Source: Acanthaster planci
Lineage: Eukaryota; Echinodermata; Asteroidea; Valvatida; Acanthasteridae
Length of the DNA: 35,648 bases
Assembly (NCBI RefSeq): GCF_001949145.1
Contig: NW_019091459.1
Coordinates: 692,252-727,899, forward strand
Direction: 5' to 3'
The first letter of the stretch is position 1. Every line of letters starts with the position of its first letter. Below the pieces are notes generated by a model. It was not told the origin of the DNA, ran no database searches, and saw only the letters and a program-made list of their open reading frames with translations. Below are positions 21,841-33,800 of the stretch, one piece after another. The position numbers and the translations under genes were made by a program.

Positions 21841-21992
21841 CAGGCACTGGCAGCGGAAGGGGGGGGGGTGCCCCCCACACTTTTGCAGGACCTATAATTG
21901 GGTGGGGCTTAGATCGACTTTTTAATGACTGATGCCTGATGGTCTAACAGCTCCCCCCCCCCTTTGAAAATCGTTTTGCTGCCGCTGAATAC
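21841..21992. repeat. MITE-like GC-rich element with inverted ends
   Basis: The left end reads CACTGGCAGCGGAAGGGGGG with a long G run. The right end has a C run (near 21951) and then CTGCCGCTGAATAC, so AGCGG...G-run faces C-run...CCGCT about 140 bp apart. The layout resembles other invertebrate non-autonomous elements with poly-G ends. Ends and duplication are not resolved. Confidence 0.35.
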
Positions 21993-22252
21993 AGGGCAAC
22001 AAATTTCAATTTTTTTGTGTGTTTCACCAGTTTTAGGCCTACTGAAGTAAATCTGGAAATGTCACATTTAATTTTAGGAGGGGCCAAAGTAACCATGCTC
22101 TGGTCTGTTTCGGTTAATCAGTGCAAACATGTCCAGGAGAAGCCCAGTGAGATGGACAAGATGGACCTGTTGGACCGATTAATGAATATAATCTGCATTC
22201 TTCTGGCCAAAATGACGCTACTACGTGAACGTTTCTATTTTTCCTGTTGCAG

Positions 22253-25200
22253 ATGAACATTTACAGACCTGTGGTACAAGCAAGGCACATTTGCAAAGAA
22301 TTTCTGGCATTACCTTCCATATCTTTAAGCCAGAGGTTGTGTGTCTCAGCCATGAGCAACTCATCGGCTAATGATCAGGGAGCTGGCGGGGCACCGGTTA
22401 TCCAACATCTTCACAGACAAGGGAACAATACAGTAGCCTACAGGTGACACAATGCAACCATGATGTAGTTTTTCTGTCTCGAAATAGGGTTGTTGAAATT
22501 TAACAGCAGGAGTGGCATAACGACAGGAAAGGAAGAGAACGGAAGGGCACATGCCCTTAAGCCTGTCACCCACCTGTGTTGCTTCTTCCTTTTGAATTTT
22601 GAAACGTAAACGTTCAAGCCACAGTCCTCGAAAAACTTGTGAACCTGTTGGCGCCCCCTATGAAGTTCCACTCTGGTAATTATGTCATTGAACATGTTGA
22701 ATGAAGAACACCTCACCTCCAAGTGGCCCAATTTTAATATTTTTTTTTTTCATTCTCAAAGTGAACTTGTAACACTGCAAAATCTTGTCAGGATGAAAAT
22801 TAGGATTTGAGTGGGGATGATTGTTTCAAGTAAAATCCATGGCAATACGGATGATTCACAATAGTGCATCTCCAAGTTTGCAATGCGTTGATCAATCACA
22901 GTGTGCGAAATCTGTTGACCCTTTCCAAATGCCATTGGGTGGACGGATTTCATGTTGCGAACTCTTGGAGGCACACTATTGTGACTCCCCTGTATTGGTT
23001 CTTTTCACTGTTATATGTAGTTATGTTGGCCCAACTCTAATGATTGGCATTAAACAGCTAGTAATTGGTGACTTTGTTTTGTTTTAATTCCTCATTTTTC
23101 TCTTGCAGACACACTCCTGGGCAGAACCCAGGGGTGATGTTTCTCCCCGGCTTCATGTCAAACATGAACGGGGGTAAGGCAGTAGCATTGGAGAAATGTT
23201 GCCAACAGATGGGAGTGGCCTACATCAGGTAGGTGGGGTCCCAACTTTGCCCACTGCTCCAACTTTATCAAACCTGTTTGTATGAGCTTTTCATCTGGGT
23301 TCCGGAGCGACTTAGAGACACAGAGATCATCGCCAATCAGTCCCTGATGGTACACAAACAGGGATGGCGACAAGTGGCAAAGTTGAAGTTGGTTTGTTAT
23401 ACCACATACGGGACTACAGATGCTAGGATTTAAATACAATACAAACTATTCTGGCTGATTCCTTTTTTTTGAAACTTCAGCTTTCACCTGGTGTCTCATC
23501 AAGCCTTAGGCAAAAATTGCTGTTGACAGGCAGTTTTTGCGTCGTACCGAATTTACAAACTCCCACTTATAACATAAATCTTCAATAATGATGATATTAT
23601 GGGGAGATTCTGTTCAAAGCTTTGGCTACAATGGAAAGATGGGCTCAGATAGGACCTGCTGGTACCTGGTCTGTACTGTCTATCTGTATTAGCTGGAATG
23701 ATTTCTGGGTATCTTATAAACACCCTGTTGGCCGTTTTGGACACCTTGTTTTTTTTAAATAGTGCATATGTAAAAGCATAAAACCTTAGCAACTTAAAAT
23801 TGAACAGCCTGGTTTTTTTTTCATTTCCTGGCCAATATATTCACCTATAGTTGTCAAACATTGGCTAAAAAGGCTTGTCTTCATCGAAGCCATTGAAACC
23901 CAGCCGGAGAGTAACTTTGCCACCTCCGGCAAACATCATCAGTAAGCAACATATCTCTCTTTATCGATTGTACAAATTTGTTGACTCTTGACAGGTTTGA
24001 CTACCAAGGCTTAGGAGATTCCCGTGGGCATCTCCAACCTGGAGGGAAGGCTTTTGATGTTTGGAAGTCAGATTCCTTAGCAGTACTCGATGACCTTACA
24101 TCTGGACCCCAGGTAAAAATGCCTAGAGTTGCCTTCTGCTTTGCATGCGTTTGCTTTTTTAGACGGTTCTCAATCTTTTAGTGAGCTTGCTTTGTGTTTC
24201 AAAAACTCATGGCTCATATTGATGTCTTGGAATGAGTTACACAATTTGCACTGTGTTTCATTCGTACATGTGCTGAAATATTGCACTTGTTCAATTATGC
24301 TCACTAAAACACAACACCATAGCAGAGAGGACCGGTTAGGGAGAGGGGGAGGGCCTGTTGGCCAAGCTGTAAATCTTAAAGAGCTAAATCTTCTTGTTTT
24401 AACGATTTCGACAACAGATCTTGGTGTGTAAATGAGATCATAAGTCATTGTTGATATACAAATCCAAGATTAGTCCAAATTACCTCCAAAGCCCAGATTC
24501 ATATTGAGGATCAACTCATTAAACTTCTTTGTCACAGTTTGCCACTCTGTGTTTTAAAAATACAAGTGTATGTGTGATAGAAATGCATCTGTTTGTGTTT
24601 GTGTTTATTTCATTGTCAAAATATGACAAGTAACAAACTTTTTAGCAATCTTCTCATCTTTCTTTCCTTTATCATTAAAAATATGCTCACAGATGTTTAT
24701 GTTTATGTTTTATTCTCCAAAGGTCTGCCCATTTTCCTCAAACCAATGAAAAACAATGATCGGACTTGAAGTTCTTTTGATCATTGTTACAATTGCATGT
24801 AGATCCTTGTGGGTTCAAGTATGGGTGGAGCCTTGATGATACTCCTAGCTTTGGAGAGACCCCAGAGAATAGCTGCTCTCATCGGTGTGGCTACAGCGGT
24901 GAACTTCAAACAGCCTTTGAGCTACACTGAAAAAGATAGATCACAGGTTGGTGTAAAAGTTTTGAGAGTATTTAACCAAACCGTTTGCTGTGGTTGAGAT
25001 GAAGTCGCTGTCAAGTTGAGTGTTATCTAAATCTGTAGCATGTATACTGTGCATGGTGTCAATGACAACGCCCAAAGATGTAAGGGACTTGAACACAAGT
25101 CTATACACACGGTGAGACCGGCACGGATAGATCGATAGCTTTTTAAAATGTTCAAATATCTGGGATTGATAATAGCCCTACAGATTGCCGTCATCTGAGA

Positions 25201-25822
25201 GCATGCGTGTTCTGAGCCTGATAATGTCGATATAGGGATTGGCTGCTTTTTGATTATTTCAATTTAAGGGTTTTTTCACAGATGTGCTTCTCGTAAATCC
25301 ATTTTCCAATAAACATTCATACATGTAGAGTGCTGAAAATTTGAATGATTTAAATGGTTTCTCCCGTCATTGAAAAGATTCGAATTAATTCTAATATACT
25401 GCCTTTTTTGTGCCGTTGTCTTTTGGATTATTGCCGTAAGGGGGAAAAAGTCGGATTAATCAAAAAGTCGCCGTTTTTGTTCTGCCCCAAAGGAAGCTGG
25501 TAACCCAACAGCAGAGGAAGTGATGTATGTGACACCACAAGATTTTGTCGACAAGCGTTACCAGCGATGCTTGATGGAGGATCAGTTGCAGATTACCTGT
25601 CCTATCAGGTTACTACACGGAATGAAGGATGACACGGTGCCATACATGACATCATTAGATGTGGCGCAGAGAGTAGCCAGCAAAGACGTGGATGTGTTGT
25701 TGAGGAAAGATGGTAACCATCGCATGTCGCAAGAGAGAGACTTGCTATTGCTGACCAGAACATTGGAGACACTTGTGGAGAAAGTCCAGACTGATTCCAT
25801 TCTTGGTGGAAATAAACTGTAG
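22253..25822 (+). CDS. ABHD10: ABHD10-type mitochondrial alpha/beta hydrolase (acyl-protein thioesterase), complete, 5 exons
   Basis: Family role: serine hydrolase of the mitochondrial matrix that removes S-acyl groups from proteins such as PRDX5 and hydrolyses acyl glucuronides. Coding exons: 22253-22443, 23109-23228, 23995-24112, 24803-24946, 25493-25822; all junctions are GT-AG and in phase, giving 300 aa (human 306). The N-terminus (MNIYRPVVQARHICKEF...) is basic and nearly free of acids, like a mitochondrial presequence. The hydrolase fold follows: GVMFLPGFMSNMNGGKA (oxyanion region), FDYQGLGDSRG, nucleophile elbow ILVGSSMGGA with Ser149, ALIGVATAVNF, acid Asp237 in LLHGMKDDTVP, His267 in GNHRM. 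The triad is complete. The lid between exons 4 and 5 is about five residues shorter than in the human protein. An acceptor-like CAG abuts the ATG, so a 5' non-coding exon is likely. Confidence 0.95.
22650..22663 (-). promoter_or_regulatory. CTCF-core-like motif in ABHD10 intron 1
   Basis: On the minus strand CATAGGGGGCGCC fits the YAGRKGGCRS core of the CTCF consensus; the upstream part fits poorly. Confidence 0.2.
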
Positions 25823-27164
25823 CTTTCTGTCCTGCTCAATCCAAAATCTGCTATGAGGGCCAAAGACACTTGTGAGCAGGTTCTAAAAATTATCAACTAG
25901 CCATGTATTTGCGCTCATGTGCACGTACACACGGGAAAATGTCAAATATAGTGTAATTTGGCCATAGAATTGAAGCCCTGACTGTTGGAACAATGCTCTT
26001 GGATAGGTTACTACCAATCAGTTACTTGCCAAAAGCACATACATGGCAAACTTAGTATCAACGTGGATGTGAGCGGGATACCACGGCAGTTATGGCATCT
26101 TGGCAGATTAGTCAATGATTGCTCATTCTCAGTGCCCTACAATGCTGGGATGCTGGTTTCTGCTAATTTTCTCGAATTTCTGATTGGTTGACTATCTGCC
26201 TAACCAATGATAATCTGATGTATTTACGTGTATTCCCACAGTGCTTTGCATTCAAGTGTTTGTTAAAGAGATTATCTGTGTCCTACAGCTAGGTTTGCCT
26301 AGACCTCAGGCTGTCAGGAGAACAAGGGAATTACACAAAGATTTACTTGGTCTTGGTTCCAACCTCCCTTTAGTTTATTCCGCAATCACAAACCATGCCA
26401 CCATTACAGGGCACTATCTCCAGACAAACCGCTATCACCTGAAGGTCGTGCGTATTTTGTTTGATCTGGGGCGGCAACAGACTATGGTTTCAATGGTTGG
26501 ACATGCATTGTTCATATCACATGAGTGGTGATTGGCAGAAATTATGCAAATGACCTTCAACATGCTGCTTCATGTTCATAACGTTATTTTTTGAGACTGA
26601 AACATCATGCAAACATGGTTTTCCCAGACACTCAGAGCCAAGTGCGCCATGTGTACACAAAATGTATTTTTCTGTAGCCTGCTGGCCCAGCAGTCCAGAA
26701 CTTTCAAAGACGGTGCAGAGATAATCAAAGCCATGGGATAGATACAAGATGAATACTTGTGTGGTAATTGGTGCCTTAAAGGCGTGTCACAACCACATAG
26801 ACGGCTTTTTATGCAGAAAGTTTTGGACCGGAGATGCCATTTGTTTTTCAGTTCTCTTTTAAGTGATGTCATGAAGTGGCATAAACAACTGAAGATTCAA
26901 ACGATGCCTGTGATTTACTCCCCGGAAATTTTGGGAAGAAACAGTGACAAATGGAATGTCCAAGACCTTCGCCTAAAGTAAAAAAGGAAACAAATATAGT
27001 GCCCTCGTAGTAGCTTGAACCATGAACTAATCCATTTTTGCCCAAAGGAGGAATGGAAAGGTCCTGGAGCCAAGACTAAGATCTGGTGACAAGCACTGTG
27101 TATGTTACTTGTTACTGTGTTATTGATTTTATGTGAAAGTCACATATGGTAAATGCTGAATAAA
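25823..27164 (+). other. probable 3' UTR of ABHD10
   Basis: No coding similarity after the TAG at 25820-25822. The next canonical AATAAA is at 27159-27164, so a long (about 1.3 kb) 3' UTR is inferred. An ORF at 26241-26531 and others within have no family features. Confidence 0.35.
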
Positions 27165-27312
27165 AGCAAAAGTGTGTGCCTATGCCTTTTAAAAGTGAAC
27201 TTGACATGAAACAGGATTTATATTATAGTTGTTAAACATTAAAATGTATCAAAAGGAATTAATATTGCAAAGAAATACAGAAGTACAAAAGGCCTACTGG
27301 TTTACAGTTTTG

Positions 27313-27510
27313 TTTTTTTGTGAATGGTGGTCCTTCTGTGGGGTTTTCAAATTTGTTTTTTTGTGAATGGAGGTCCTTCTGTGGGGTTTTCAAATTTGTT
27401 TTTTTGTGAATGGAGGTCCTGTGGGGTTTTCAAATTTGTTTTCTTGTGAATGGAGGTCATTCTGTTGGGTTTTCAAATTTGTTTTTTTGTGAATGGAGGT
27501 AATTCTGTGC
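27313..27510. repeat. 43-bp minisatellite, about 4.7 copies
   Basis: The unit is a T7 tract, then GTGAATGGAGGTCCTTCTGT and GGGGTTTTCAAATTTG. Copies: 27313-27355, 27356-27398, 27399-27438 (lacks 3 bp), 27439-27481, and a partial copy from 27482. They differ by few substitutions, so the expansion is fairly recent. It lies between the ABHD10 polyadenylation signal and TTC12. Confidence 0.95.
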
Positions 27511-27534
27511 GAAAAAAAATGCTGTTTTTTGTTT

Positions 27535-27628
27535 TTCTAAACCTTCAACAAAAAGTTTTTCCCTTTGCCATATGAAAAAGACTCGTTTAAAAAAGCAAAA
27601 ATTAAAACTTTTTGTTAAAGGTTTAGAA
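27535..27628. repeat. inverted repeat with 25-bp arms
   Basis: The left arm starts TTCTAAACCTTCAACAAAAA (27535-27559). The right arm (27604-27628) is its reverse complement at 24 of 25 positions. A 44-bp AT-rich spacer lies between. It directly follows the 43-bp minisatellite. It may be a small foldback element or a cruciform-prone site. Confidence 0.85.
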
Positions 27629-27796
27629 GATGGAATTTTAATACTGTCAAGACTTGAACGTCAGACTCGAAATGAGGCTAGCTGAAGTTGACCTGTAGAA
27701 AAAGTGAATGATATTCGATTTCAAGTAGTAGAGTCGATACTGAAACGTTAAGCACATTTATCATTGCGCACCTGTACGTACGTACGTGCACCAACC

Positions 27797-27820
27797 CTCG
27801 CCCGCGGCAACAGTAAACAA
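27797..27820 (+). promoter_or_regulatory. RFX X-box plus forkhead (FOXJ1-type) site upstream of TTC12
   Basis: CTCGCC-CGC-GGCAAC (27797-27811) matches the RFX X-box GTNRCC-N3-RGYAAC at 11 of 12 defined positions. One base later GTAAACAA (27813-27820) is a perfect RYAAACA forkhead site. The ATG starts at 27823. RFX and FOXJ1 factors jointly drive motile-cilia genes (established), and TTC12 is one, so the placement is meaningful. No binding has been shown. Confidence 0.55.
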
Positions 27821-27822
27821 AT

Positions 27823-30800
27823 ATGGCGGGCGACTTGAACGATCCAGAACTCGAGGACTTCTTATGTCGTGTGAATGAATTAGGTAGGTTTTAAGTATTC
27901 CTTATTTCACTGCAGGCCTATTAATCAGGGTGCTGCACTCCTGTATTTGGATTTTCCGACTAAGTCATACGTTTTCATCCTAGGTTATTACCACTTTAGG
28001 CCTAGGCCACATCTTACATACATGATTATATAACCATCATGACAACGTTATCGGCCCCCTACATGTGTACTATAATTTATAGCGCAATCTTGATTCTCGC
28101 CCACATTTATTGCACTCCCTCCCGACATAGCTGATGAAGATGTTACCATGGAGGAAGGAACACATACAGCCTGGGCAGTTCAAACTCTTTCTGTGTCCTT
28201 CCTCCATGGTGTGACCAGAGACCGAGTAGTTTTTTGGGGGGGACCTTACCAGTACAGTAACTGTCTCTCTCAACCGGACATGGACATCCACAGTTACCTT
28301 TCCCCAGAGAAGCTAGCAAATCCTCTGAGCAGACGACTGTTTTGCATTGATGGACATGATTGAAGCACTCTTTCCTTTCCTTAGAATCCATCGTGAAGAG
28401 TGATGCCGTACCTGACAAACAGACAGAGGGTAGTCTTTCCTCAGCAGGCAGTTCAGATGGAGTGCGACGACAGAAGGAACCAGTTGATAGGACAGTGATC
28501 AACCGAGCAGCCTTCAAAGATGCCAGTGTAATGCCTAATTACCACATCTTTAGTCAGTAACTGTCATACAGTAGACCCAAGGGGATCCGGAGGGGGCCAA
28601 TGGGGGGCCATGGCCCGTCCCCAAAAGATTTTTTGTTTTTTAATAATTGTAAAGAGGCATTACTTTTTAATCTCTTTAATTCCCCTTACTTCCAAAAGCA
28701 GGTAAAGTGCTCTAACATTTGATTTCACCTCCCAGAAAGGCCGTAAAAAGTCACATGACAAAAATTAAATTAATTAAAACAAAGCAAAAGAGATGAAGGA
28801 GAAACAGAGCAGACACTGAGTCACTAAACAGGTTATCATGCACAATTCTATTAACTTTGTCAACTCACCACGTTACTTTAATTAATTCAGTCACCTCAAT
28901 TGTTAAGGATGAGTTGTTTTGTTTGATTTTTACAGACTAGTCAGAGGAGTGTAGGACCTTCACAAAGCCAAACACCAGGTGGGTAATGTACTGACACAAA
29001 AGGAGCCAGACACGTACATGTATATGCATGAGGAGAGTCATTCTAGGAGTTGACATCCACAGTAAAGCAGGCATAAATACATGTTGGTCCAGTATTCTGG
29101 TCTTTCAAGGGAATCAAACTCTGACCGTTGAAGATTTGTCTGAAATCTCTCGTCTTTGATCAGAAACTGAAAGTTTGAAGTGACTTGTCAGTTTTTTAAT
29201 CTTGCTGCAAGACAGTGTGAAATGGCTTTAAGCTACAGGAAAAGCAGGCATACAATACCAGTATGTCTCGCTTAGAAGACACCGCTGTTTGACTGTACTC
29301 CTGTTGCTGGTACTTAACACACAAGCAATGTATCTGATTCATGAATCATTGCACTCCTTGAATGAGGTAGAGAGTTTGCTTGAAGTTTAAACTTTGTTTG
29401 GAAGCACACCTGGAACGAAGACTAATGTTTTCATAATATTGCCCTCCCCATAAAGAAGAGCAGTGTTGCAAACATACACACTACCTTAAAAACCTGGCCT
29501 ATTTTATTCTAGATGATTTTATGAAAGCCTTAGAAGCAGATGCAAATCAGCGTGCTGAGAAACGCAGGAAACAGAAAGCAGAGGCGACGGTGTTGAAAGA
29601 CCAGGGCAACCAGGAATTCCAGACGGGCAACTATACTCGGGCAGTTGAGCTGTACACCGAAGGCCTGGACCGACTTAAGGATTTTGTTATCTTGTACACC
29701 AACAGAGCACAGGTTACTTGCTGCTAAAAAACGAGGATAGCTCAAAAGTAGACCTGCATGTTTGCCAGACATAGAAAACATAACAAACATGACAAATATT
29801 CACATGTACATGTATCTGTAGAACAGTTTAAAGTAAATATGTGAATATGTCATGTGTACAGTTATGTGGCTGGTAAAAGGCATTAGCGCGAGAACCGGCA
29901 TGTGAACATGTGCGCGTACTTCATTTTTTTGCTCTATACTTCCTGGTTGGAAATAATATCACTACGGCATTCTAATGGAACATATCAGAAACTGGAGTGA
30001 AACATCATTCCTAATAAAGCCTCCTTTTTTTCTTTTAAAATTTTACATTTGTGTGCATGACTTACATTGCTAGACGCAGAAGCAAAAATAATAATAAATC
30101 ATCTTGCAGGATATTTGTTAAGAAAAGAAATGGAAAAGGACAGGGGTAGATTAAATTTTGGATGGATTTATCAAATTCCAAGCCACCTTTTACATGACTG
30201 TGGTCTCGCAAAATATCTCTAGATTTTACATCACCTCTGCAAAGTCCTGAACCATTGGATATAAATGTAGGAGCTTTACAAAATTTTACATTAGCTCCTG
30301 TTGTCCTTGTGAAATTACAGTTCTTCAGTTCTTTGTTTTCATTTACATTTCTGATAATTTACCACCATTTGTAACAAATCCACCAAAGGCAATACGGCTA
30401 AAATCTCAAGGAAAGCTTCTTGAACAACTTTGTACAAAGTGAGAAATAGAACATGAGTTCATGAAGTTTGAAATTAGTGTTTAGAATTTGCTCACTTCAT
30501 GTAAATAAAAGTGCGGTGCTCAGCATTTTATAGAGTTGACCAGTTTGAGTACCAAATTAAAAACAAAATGCCTTCAAAAGTATTACTTTTCTGTAAATTC
30601 ACAGAAGTAAAAGGCAAAAGTTTGTGGGGTTTTTGAAGCAACATCATGAGCATGATAATCCACCATTTTAATGCTGGAACTTGATTTACAAGTATATTCA
30701 TTCGTGAAAATGTTGTTGTTTGTTAGAATTACGGAGCAGATTCTGATAAGGTTCCCAATGTGGATTTGCTCGTTCCCATATTTTTCCTGTCTCTGTCTTA

Positions 30801-33800
30801 GGCTTACATCAAATTGGAGAAGTTCCCAGAGGCTATTGAAGATTGCCAGACAGCTTTGCAGCTAGAACCTGAGAATGTTAAAGCCTTGGTCCACCTTGGC
30901 AGGGCCCAGCAAGGTCTAGAGGATTACGAGACTGCCATCAAGACGTTCCAAGAAATTAGGAAGATTGATCAGAAACATGAGAAAATGGTGACAGGTGGGC
31001 CTTTGAACTGGTAGCGTCATGTAATTCCCTCTACGTATCAGGTTTTTTCTCCCTGAGATCTTACAGCAAGAATACTCCATGATGGCTTTGGTAATGCAGG
31101 CAGTGTACAGAGTTCAAGGTTGAAGTGCTTGGTTCTTAAAGCACAGATGTTGGTACCAATAACTCAAGTCTCCTTCACTTTCACAAAGCATCGTAGTAGA
31201 GCAGCAACATTTTCAGAGCCCCGGTAGTATCAGAGTTGAATGCCAGGGCTAGTGGCTCTCTGCAAGACAACAGAGGGAGCCTTACCATGTGTACCTAATT
31301 GAGAAATGAGCACAAAGTATGCTGGACTTGAATTCATGAATCGATGGGCAAAGCTAGACTCATAGAGGGTGGTTCAGCAGGGGTGTACCTATGAAACTCT
31401 GGCACTTTTGGTTGCACAGCAAATCAATGACACTTAATAATGTGTCCAGTTAGAAGGATCAATATCAGCTCCGGGACAGAAACAAAAGAGGGCCTGTTTC
31501 AAAATGAAATTGACTGTTCTTTGGTACGCACTCACCACATAAGAGCGCAAGTTTATGCACATTTCACGCTGAGTACGTACAACAAATTTAGTCTGGAATG
31601 TATGGTCTTTGCATGCAAGCCGAACGCATGCAAGAACCCGGTTTGAAAACTTGGTACCATCTGTCTTTCTTTTGCCAGCAAGGGCGATCATTGATCACTT
31701 GTTAAGAACAATAAGGCAGAACTATAAGCAGACTCCCCCAGCGAGGGATAGTTCTGCACATCCATTAACATGGATTTGTTGCTTATAGCATGTGCTAGCA
31801 ACACTGAAAGTGAAGAATTTCAGAAATATGAGCAGAGTTCGTAAATTTGTCAAGCCATGGCACGTTGCCCTAGCCTTTCCTAAAATATGCTGGTATTCCC
31901 ACCTTTCCAGACTACATCGCAGCTGTGAATTTGGCCGAGTCCACAGCCAGGTCAAACATGGAAGCTGAGAAGCTTTTCAGTGAGGGAGACATTAGGGCGA
32001 CAGGTGTTCATGAGACAGTCATGAAGCTCAACCAATCAAACCATCCGATACCCTACTATGCTGGTGGAATGCGTGTTCTCAGCTTCACTCTCAATGACGG
32101 TAGGATGAATGCTTGTGTAATATATTTGGATGAAGCAAATACATGTACATGTGATTTAAAACTTAAAATTATCCATTTTCCTTGTTAACCGAACTTGACA
32201 TAAATAATGCGCTTTGAGATAAAAGTAAAAACTCAACTCATAAACTCATATTAGTCAAATGCTGTGAAAGCTACAAACTTGCATCACCAAAAACTTACGA
32301 AATTACCAAATATCTTTATTTTCAAACCATTATTGTATAGCGTATGTCAAACCCTGCTCTTACTTCAACACACATAAGGTCATGCAGCGGACTTCCCATT
32401 ATTTATTTATGATTACATTTTCAGATGCATCTCGTGCACAGTTTAGAAGTTTTGGTGGATTTGACCTCCTCACAGATCACTCAGTTATCCAACAGTAAGT
32501 GGGCGGCCTAATTTTGCTTACGAGCAAAGTACCAACACTCTGAGAAATCACATGGGCAGATAGTGTTTTCTTTGTAAAAACCCTTGGATGTAATTTGCAT
32601 TCAAACAGACAGATGTGAAATTATGGATGTAATTTTGTCAATGGACTTCATGGATAGATAGAAGTGCAGGGCCCTACATCATCATGCCAAAGAATCTGAA
32701 CAAAGAATTTTTACTACCACTGTTTAATCATGTAATGAGCATTTCATTGGAAAACTTGCTGACTATCATGTTAGTCACTCCTGTCAAAACGGCCATTCTT
32801 GACTATATTTAGTTTCGGGTAGACTACATTGATTTATTCGACTTGCACAATGGTGTAACCCAATCCTGTTCAACAATGTTGATTGTGCAGAAGTCTTGAC
32901 GATGCAGCAGCTGGCAAGGATCGGAAATCTGACGTCCAGGACCTTCTTTGTTCAACCTTTGACCTTTTGAGCACAGCTGTGAAGGATAATGGTAGAGCAG
33001 TGTGATATATCTTTTTTTCTAGCATTCTGATGTATGTATTTATTTGCATGTGAGGTTGACAGCTTGACCTATGCTGTCAGTTTTCATTTTTGAGGATGAA
33101 GTTGTGATAAATACGTTCCCTTACGAAAAAAATATTTATTCCTGATGATGAGCTTCTCTTGGACAAAGACACTGACAAATGAGGAGGTTGCAGACAGAAA
33201 GTGACGAGAGCTCATTTGGTAGAAGAGAACACAAACCACACTCAACTAAAATACGTACACTCTTCACATTATATATCCTTGTCTGAACAGCACCATTTGA
33301 ATTCCTTATGGTTACCCACTCAATCAACCTCAACTTTAGGCGTACTAATCTGAGGAGACCCAATTACTGCTGTGGCAACCCATGCCTGCATTCTTGCAAC
33401 ATGCACTTCCTTTGACAAGTCAACGCACCTCATTACTCTGAGGGGAATACAATGCAAACCTACCTCCTGCCTGTGAGTGTCATGCCCCCTGAGTAATGGT
33501 TTCTAAGGAGGAATGTATTAGAGATGATGAAAATCAGGCACAGATCTTGTTAGACTCTCTTTGTAAAGAAGTTTTAGTGGGTTGAAATTTGATATTCGTA
33601 AAAGTATTTAACAAGTAATTCTCATACATCATTTTCATCTGTTGCAGAAGAAAATATTGTCCACCTTATAAATGTCCCAACTACGCCTTCTCTGCTCGTC
33701 AATATTCTGAGCAGTGCTTCCAGTGAGATCCAGTCTCGATGTGTTTGTCTGCTTTACACGGTGTCCAGGAACCCAAGGGGATGCTGTGCACTGTTGCAAC

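Larger units (their letters stand above)
21301..22252. other. region upstream of ABHD10 coding exon 1, repeats only
   Basis: No supported exon. An open frame at 21482-21721 has no ATG and no flanking splice signals. The stretch holds a short foldback (21797-21834) and a GC-rich inverted-end element (21841-21992). A TTCCTGTTGCAG immediately before the ABHD10 ATG looks like a splice acceptor, so a 5' UTR intron may occupy much of it. Confidence 0.4.

Noticed and set aside
23327-23370. Short hairpin TCGCCA...TCCCTG in ABHD10 intron 2
   Set aside because: Only two short paired blocks with internal mismatches; not above what is expected by chance.
26241-26531. 96-codon ORF downstream of ABHD10
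   Set aside because: No family features; sits in the inferred 3' UTR before the AATAAA at 27159.
28131-28363. TTC12 exon or separate small protein in intron 1
   Set aside because: Exon 1 joins exon 2 (28385) in phase and matches the family. The ORF is explained by the inverted repeat and chance.
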